From Panopea generosa (lineage: Eukaryota > Mollusca > Bivalvia > Adapedonta > Hiatellidae): a DNA stretch of 64,000 nucleotides. Shown here one piece after another: positions 57,801-64,000 of the stretch. The position numbers were made by a program, and so were the translations under genes. Numbering within the stretch: position 1 is the stretch's first letter; the number at the start of each line of letters is the position of its first letter. Below the pieces are notes generated by a model, which saw only the letters and a program-made list of their open reading frames with translations, made no database searches and was not told where the DNA came from. The stretch covers positions 56,154,625 through 56,218,624 of the forward strand of contig CM055901.1 in the NCBI GenBank assembly GCA_029582155.1. Reading direction: 5' to 3'.

Positions 57801-57980
57801 AGGTCTGGCCGGCCAGATTTCAGCATAATGTGACTTGGTGGATTTTCATGCCATGTATCGGCGGCAAAATACTCACTCTAGGTGGCAGCGCTCAGAATAC
57901 CGTCTCAAATAGTAGGCCCCCGGCGCAATATGACTGAAAAAAGTGTTGAAAGCGACCATACAACAACATTAATTGCATTT
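57800..57980 (+). mobile_element. Partial copy of SINE family 2
   Basis: 'tttaggtctggccggccaga', 'cataatgtgacttggtgg', 'aatactcactctaggtggca' and 'gactgaaaaaagtgttgaaa' parallel the body at 39765-39905. The tRNA head is missing. Confidence 0.65.
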
Positions 57981-58244
57981 TAAAGCCATTTTGTCATCAC
58001 ATTTTTGTCAAATAATATTCAATAAGAGAGAATAATATTATATAAAGGCAGTCCCATGTGGATGGACGTTATTAACATGCATTCAACTTCGACGTAAAAT
58101 AGTCAAACCGGTTTTACAATACAATGCAATTCAATTCTAACTTTATGTGCAAACATAATTTGTGTACCAGACAGCGATTTATTGGTTTTGTGCTTTGTTT
58201 CAACTAATAACATCTATATAAGATCCAGTTTTTGGGGTAAAAAA

Positions 58245-58290
58245 GATTGATTGATTGATTGATCGATCGATCGATCGATCGATCGATCAT

Positions 58291-58357
<67 letters not shown>

Positions 58358-58385
58358 TACTATATGTTGCCATCGAGGGTTATAA
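58245..58385 (-). repeat. (GATT)n-(GATC)n-(ATTT)n microsatellite with SINE tail
   Basis: Pure tetranucleotide runs change in register from GATT to GATC to ATTT. 'gttgccatcgagggttataa' immediately follows and matches the tail half of SINE family 1, so the microsatellite probably grew from the SINE's (GATT)n end. Confidence 0.9.
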
Positions 58386-59320
58386 AATTGGATGACATAA
58401 AATGACGCTAACTAATTAAATTAATGATTCTTTTTTAACATTGCCGTGTCTCCCTGTAACTGTCATAAAGTACTTAATGACACGTATCCAATAATGTTGC
58501 TTCATGCACATGCACGGTATACCACGGTGTCTGTGTATCATAGTGTCATATTCCAGTACTGTTTGCAGGGGTTAAAGGGATTATATTGGCAAGTGACACA
58601 CACACGCTGTTAATCCAGACTTTTCCTGTATGCAGTGTGCACAAAATAATGCTTATGTATTGACGTATAACCTTTATTTACTTGAAAATTATCAAATTAA
58701 CAGTAATTGAATATTGGCTAAAACTTTAATACGTCCCGCAATAAAGTATTGCGCAATGTTTACATTGAACTCCGTAAACTTCCTGAACAAAGCCTCGAAA
58801 ACGAGATCGGGAACGAGTCTTCACGATGTTATCCGGTGATTGATCGGAAACCCGAAAGAGTATTTGAAAATGGCAAATGTAAACAAAAACAAAAACGTGG
58901 CTTCTGAAACCCGATGTTTGTAATAAAGAGGTTATGCAATTAGACACTTTAGACGCGTATATCTCTAAGTTATAAGTGTATCTTCATGCTGGGCGTGTGT
59001 ATTAAGGACAGGGAATTGACGGTAATATGCCAATATAATCCCTTTAACATTTCAGATAACATTCGATAGTGTCCAATAGTGCAAAATACTAGTAGCACAT
59101 CGACAAACCTTTATGTTACCATAGTTACAACATGAGAAAACATTTGATTTCATATACATGTTTTAACATTTTGTAGTATACATATAAGAAATAAAATATA
59201 AAGTTACAACTATTTAGTAAAGAAGTAGCCTAATAAAATTAGTGCAGGGTAACAGGAACAATATATTCGAATGTAGTTATACAGGCATATTTCGTGACAA
59301 CCAATGCAATGGACACATTT
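58386..59320. other. Intergenic, nothing recognised
   Basis: AT-rich; no coding or repeat signal beyond short runs. Confidence 0.4.
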
Positions 59321-59324
59321 GCAA

Positions 59325-59505
59325 AATCAAACTTGACTTAAGCAGCTGGTCAATGATTACAGCAAAAGTGACCTTTTAAGACAGGTTGTTGCTTAATACA
59401 GGTTAATTTGCTGAGAAATAATAGAAATGGGAAATAGCAAATGTGCCACTCATGGCAAGTGGTTGCTCAATACAGATGACCGCTTATACGGGTTTAACTA
59501 CATTT
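59325..59505 (-). mobile_element. TA-flanked ~180-bp MITE, inverted copy
   Basis: On the minus strand 'gtgaccttttaagacaggtt' and 'aatacaggttaatttgctga' correspond to the interior blocks of the copies at 2756 and 4227. Ends are eroded. Confidence 0.75.
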
Positions 59506-59859
59506 AAAATCAATATTTGTGTTTTTTGCTGAAATATTCAAGATAAGAAAGCTATGCTAGATATAAGATACAAGATACACCAAACTTTATTTTGTATCGG
59601 ATGTACAAATCAATACATTAGCTGCAAAGCTATTTGCCGACAGTAACAAAGATTCGTAACATGTTCTGTTTGGAAAAAAATATAGTTATAAGATATAAAA
59701 TAGAAATTATAGAAACAATGTTGTGTAAGAACATGAAAAACTCGTGCAGTTGTTTGGGGATGTTCATTTAATACACATGCGAATTCTCAATTATTCTCGA
59801 TTATACTTGGCCGAGATATGTATCACTCGTGTACAGTGGCTATATTTCAATGTCAATGA

Positions 59860-60560
59860 AACCTGAAGATAAAATAGAAGTAAGGGCTTACATTAAAGTC
59901 CGAGTTTCTTTGCAGTTATCGCCAAAAGAAATTTATTCTGAATGATAGTTCTACCGTAACATTAAGAACAGTTTTTCGTAACGACATTTAAGAGTGTGGG
60001 GAGGGTCAGCATAGCCTGCAAGAAGATAATTTCACAGGAAGGCCTGGTGTTGCAGCAACAAAGGAAAACATTTGTCTTGTTAGAGCATTGGTAGAAGAAT
60101 ATGGACGGTATACTGTTTCCCAGGCAGCTTATAGTCTAGGCATTTCGGTAGGCACCGTACGTCATATTCTGACTAACTGAAATTAAAGAAGCTTTGTGCT
60201 AGGTGGATCTCCCACTTGCTGACACCTGACCAAAAGGTCAAGCGTTTAGATTGTGCTAGAAAACTTATAACAAAATTTCTGACTTGCTCGTTGGGGATGA
60301 ATATTGGGTTTATTATTTTGAGCCCCAACGGCGCATCAATAACTAACAATAGCTTGGTAAAAATCAGGCTTAGCCGGTCATAGCAAAGAGGACAAGAAGC
60401 GCAAATAAGGCTTTATATGCCGTTTTCTTCAATTCTAGTGGTCCCGATGTACACATTCCATGAAAAGAGGGTAGAACAATTACAGGCAAGTTTTACAAAT
60501 ATAACGTACTTAAATCTGTTAAAATGTTTTATCAAAATAAACTTTCATCGGAAAATGTTT
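59860..60560 (+). mobile_element. mariner-type DNA transposon relic
   Basis: The plus strand reads EVRAYIKVRVSLQLSPKEIY at 59876-59935, then VAATKENICLVRALVEEYGR and TVSQAAYSLGISVGTVRHIL at 60050-60175. These are the paired helix-turn-helix DNA-binding region. ARWISHLLTPDQKVKRLD and DEYWVYYFEPQRRINN at about 60198-60350 cover the linker and the first catalytic aspartate (DExWV.Y). Later parts are badly eroded, with frame changes and a long gap, so the transposase is dead. Terminal inverted repeats were not identified. Confidence 0.9.
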
Positions 60561-62195
60561 GTAACAAAATAGTTATGTTGTTGTGGCCTAATTTAGTAGT
60601 GTCAGCTAGTATGTGTCTATTGTAGGGATATAGGCTATATTCAGGTCAGGTAGCGTGGAATTGTCAAAACGTATCGATAGCTCGATAGGACCAACGTTTT
60701 TAAGATATTTTTACATTTTCATTCTTTGATTAAAGAATAAATCATTTTGAAGTTTATTTCATCAAATTCCATTAAGTATTAGGAAAGTTAGAATAATTAA
60801 ACGGGTTTATTTGTCTTAAAAATAATGTAAGTTTACATTGGCCTAATAACGTAAAATACGCTTCGTACGATGTTTGAAAGTTTGTTGTTTCATGGTTTAC
60901 ACGAAATTCACTAAGGTATGTGGACTGTTTTGCTATATATGCTGACTGTGTTTTGGAAGCAATGTCCAGTATACAGAAAAAATCATCTTTGGGTGTAGTT
61001 TTGACGAGAAAGATTGAGCATGTTACTGTTCCAGTACATAACGACATATGGCCGTTTGTAAGGCGTAAGCGAGGTATGTGTGCGCTACGTCAACGACGTA
61101 TCTAGACGTGACAGTAAGTCAGCTGGTGGTAGTACCATCATAAGGACAGCAACCCACATACTCGTCATATCTACGACTTGACGGTCCTGACGTCGGAGTA
61201 CGGTCGAAAGTCGGTACGAGGCGACGTAAAGCCATATACTCAACTCTAGGAAAGATAACCCAGTTTATATAGCCACCGCCGCAAGGGACAAGTGATGCTA
61301 AATCTACAATAATCCGGACGCGGGTAGTAGTATCTAGTGCATTTTTACAGACAGTTTTTACATTCAAATGATATAAGCAGTTTGGATCGCGATGTAGATT
61401 ACGTAACGTGAGAGAGATAAAACTGTGTGGAAAAAAAGTGTTAATACCATCATAAGACCTTTTCTAAACCAGCTGTGTTTTTTGTTTGTGTTGAATAATT
61501 ATCTTTAATTTGTATATAGTGTATAATTGTTTATTCGTAACTTTATTCATATAAGATTAAAATTGTAAATTTTACTTTGTGTATGCTTGTATTCTACTCT
61601 TGTGAGTTGTCGGCCCTTGGTCATTTTGCTACAATGTTCATATTGAAAACACCAAATACTGCATTCTGTTTATTTGGTGGGTGGAAAAATATATGCCGTT
61701 CTACCCCTAACAGCCTCAACATTATGGGCGCTGTGCATCACCGCCTTAACACTGGGGGTACGTCCCTACCCCCGTCCCATATATATGCATATTTCTCTTT
61801 TAAGAAAGTTTTATTAATCCTGATGTGTTCCTGTGTAAGTATTATAATATTTGAATTGTTTGTATCTGCGAGAATGTTCTTACAGTGTGCCTAATCATCT
61901 AATTGTAGTTGAAACTCGGACATGTATAAAAATATGCACGAGTCCGAATCAGGAGAAAAGCTCTTGACAACACAATTTACAAAATATTGAAACTAAATCG
62001 TGGCCAACCAGTAGTAAAAGTATTCGTGCATGGTACTACACTGCCCGATTTTCGAAATGAGATAAATTAATAAAAATATAAAACAAAAAAGTAAATCATA
62101 CTCACGTGTTTACAAATAAAAGTACTCGTTAGCTCCATCGCGGATGTGTCGATAGCTCATTTTCTTATCACCACTTGTTGGTGGTGGAGCTGGTG
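60561..62195. other. Intergenic, no gene seen
   Basis: Includes a more GC-rich patch at about 61030-61350 with short open frames on both strands but no recognised domain. Elsewhere AT-rich. Confidence 0.45.
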
Positions 62196-62204
62196 TTTAG
62201 TAGC

Positions 62205-64000
62205 CGTGTGATTACATGTACGGTAGTGTCAATGTGTCAGATGTTACCCAGCAACAACCACAGTCTCAGACCGGTACGTGTAGGACACACAATGATCCAG
62301 TACGTGTTAATCACAAATACAATGATGAGAAAGAGCAGTTATGATTACATGTACGGTAGTGTCAATGTGTCAGATGTTACCCAGCAACAACCACAGTCTC
62401 AGACCGGTACGTGTAGGACACACAATGATCCAGTACGTGTTAATCACAAATACAATGATGAGAAAGAGCAGTTGTGATTACATGTACGGTAGTGTCAATG
62501 TGTCAGATGTTGTCCAGCAACCACCACAGTTTCAGACCGGTACGTGTAGGACACATAATAATTCAGTACATGTTAATCACAAATACAGTGATGAGAAAGA
62601 GCAGTTGTGATTACATGTACGGCAGTGTCAATGTGTCAGATGTTACCCAGCAACAACCACAGTCTCAGACCGGTACGTGTAGGACACACAATGATCCAGT
62701 ACATGTTAATCACAAATACAGTGACGAGAAAGAGCAGTTATGATTACATGTACGGCAGTGTCAATGTGTCAGATGTTACCCAGCAACAACCACAGTCTCA
62801 GACCGGTACGTGTAGGACACACAATGATCCAGTACATGTTAATCACAAATACAGTGACGAGAAAGAGCAGTTATGATTACATGTACGGTAGTGTCAATGT
62901 GTCAGATGTTACCCAGCAACCATCATAGTCTCAGACCGGTACGTGTAGGACACACAATGATCCAGTACATGTTTATCACAAATACAGTGACGAGAAAGAG
63001 CAGTTATGATTACATGTACGGCAGTGTCAATGTGTCAGATGTTACCCAGCAACCATCACAGTTTCAGACCGGTACGTGTAGGACACACAATGATCCAGTA
63101 CATGTTTATCACAAATACAGTGACGAGAAAGAGCAGTTATGATTACATGTACGGCAGTGTCAATGTGTCAGATGTTACCCAGCAACAACCACAGTCTCAG
63201 ACCGGTACGTGTAGGACACACAATGATCCAGTACATGTTAATCACAAATACAGTGACGAGAAAGAGCAGTTATGATTACATGTACGGTAGTGTCAATGTG
63301 TCAGATGTTGTCCAGCAACCACCACAGTCTCAGACCGGTACGTGTAGGACACACAATGATCCAGTACATGTTAATCACAAATACAGTGATGAGAAAGAGC
63401 AGTTGTGATTACATGTGCGGCAGTGTCAATGTGTCAGATGTTACCCAGCAACCACCACAGTCTCAGACCGGTACGTGTAGGACACACAATGATCCAGTAC
63501 ATGTTAATCACAAATACAGTGATGAGAAAGAGTTGTTATGATTACATGTACGGTAGTGTCAATGTGTCAGATGTTACCCAGCAATATCCACAGTCTCAAA
63601 CCGGTACGTGTAGGACACACAATGACCCAGTACATGTTAATCACAAATACAGTGATGAGAAAGAGCAGTTGTGATTACATGTACGGTAGTGTCAATGTGT
63701 CAGATGTTACCCAGCAACCACCACAGTCTCAGAGCGGTACGGGTAGGACACACAATGATCCAGTACATGTTAATCACAAATACAGTGATGAAAAAGAGCA
63801 GTTATGATTACCTGTACAGTAGTGTCAATGTTTCAGATGTTACCCAGCAACCACCACAGTCTTAGACCGGTACGGGTAGGACGCACAATGATCCAGTACA
63901 TGTAAATCACAAATACAGTGATGAGAAAGAGCTGTTATGATTACATGTTCGGTAGTGTCAATGTGTCAGATGCTACCCAGCAACAACCATAGTCTCAGAC
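62205..64000. repeat. 133-bp satellite array, about 13.5 units, runs off the right edge
   Basis: Units begin 'gattacatgtacggtagtgt' and contain 'cagatgttacccagcaacaa', 'tcagaccggtacgtgtagga', 'cacacaatgatccagtacat' and 'gatgagaaagagcagtta'. The period is exactly 133 bp (starts at 62341, 62474, 62607 and so on). Each unit is open for 44 codons and ends in TGA. Because 133 is not divisible by three, the next unit is read in a shifted frame. Units differ by a few percent, so the array is fairly young. Confidence 0.95.

Noticed and set aside
61030-61370. GC-richer patch with open frames on both strands
   Set aside because: No domain, no splice context and no matching repeat in the window; insufficient for a gene call.

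Overview
This is a stretch of animal nuclear DNA, AT-rich and crowded with repeats. The gene structure (GT-AG introns, short exons in long introns), a ciliary gene, tRNA- and 5S-derived SINE-like repeats, several LINE types, abundant small inverted-repeat elements and very many minisatellites point to a marine invertebrate, most likely a bivalve or other mollusc. That assignment is inference; no species-specific sequence was identified.

Only three host loci can be supported. (1) From beyond the left edge to 20111, minus strand, lies the dynein arm assembly factor gene DNAAF11 (LRRC6/tilB). Thirteen coding exons were placed with consistent splice phases, from a start codon at 20111 (a coding exon of only 10 nt) to 2547. 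They encode the leucine-rich repeats, the charged coiled-coil segment and the start of the CS-like domain; the remaining C-terminal exons should lie left of the window. (2) At 26341-26943, plus strand, is an unrecognised basic, serine-rich 200-residue reading frame. (3) At 53002-54912, plus strand, is a complete, intronless 636-residue sodium:solute symporter of the SLC5 monocarboxylate-type group. These genes show no obvious functional link.

Layout: 1-20.1 kb is DNAAF11 with introns carrying SINEs, TA-flanked ~180-bp MITEs, two TTAA-flanked piggyBac-like MITEs and, in intron 1, a decayed LINE that is itself split by an 833-bp foldback element. 22.1-24.7 kb is a 35-bp minisatellite interrupted by a LINE 3' end. 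26.3-27 kb is the orphan gene. 29.2-31.1 kb is a 26-bp minisatellite. 32.1-33.9 kb is strand-asymmetric simple sequence (G-rich, then C-rich, arranged partly as an inverted repeat). 33.9-36.2 kb is a broken Ty3/gypsy-type fossil with integrase and an OTU-protease-like segment. 37.5-38 kb is a dispersed repeat with a clean SINE insertion. 40.2-40.6 kb is a 27-bp array and 41.6-44.2 kb a 30-unit 87-bp array that happens to be open for 879 codons. 44.3-47.8 kb is a diverged ~33-bp array invaded by a TA-flanked transposon and 5S rRNA-derived repeats. 49.8-51.2 kb is a third LINE relic, 53-54.9 kb the SLC5 gene, 59.9-60.6 kb a mariner transposase relic, and 62.2 kb to the right edge a 133-bp satellite array.

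The most notable items are the nested LINE/foldback insertion in DNAAF11 intron 1, the higher-order structure in the 49-bp and 87-bp arrays, the OTU-like segment beside the integrase fossil, the intronless SLC5 gene with an EF-hand-like loop in its tail, and the 133-bp array whose successive open frames overlap as ATGA.
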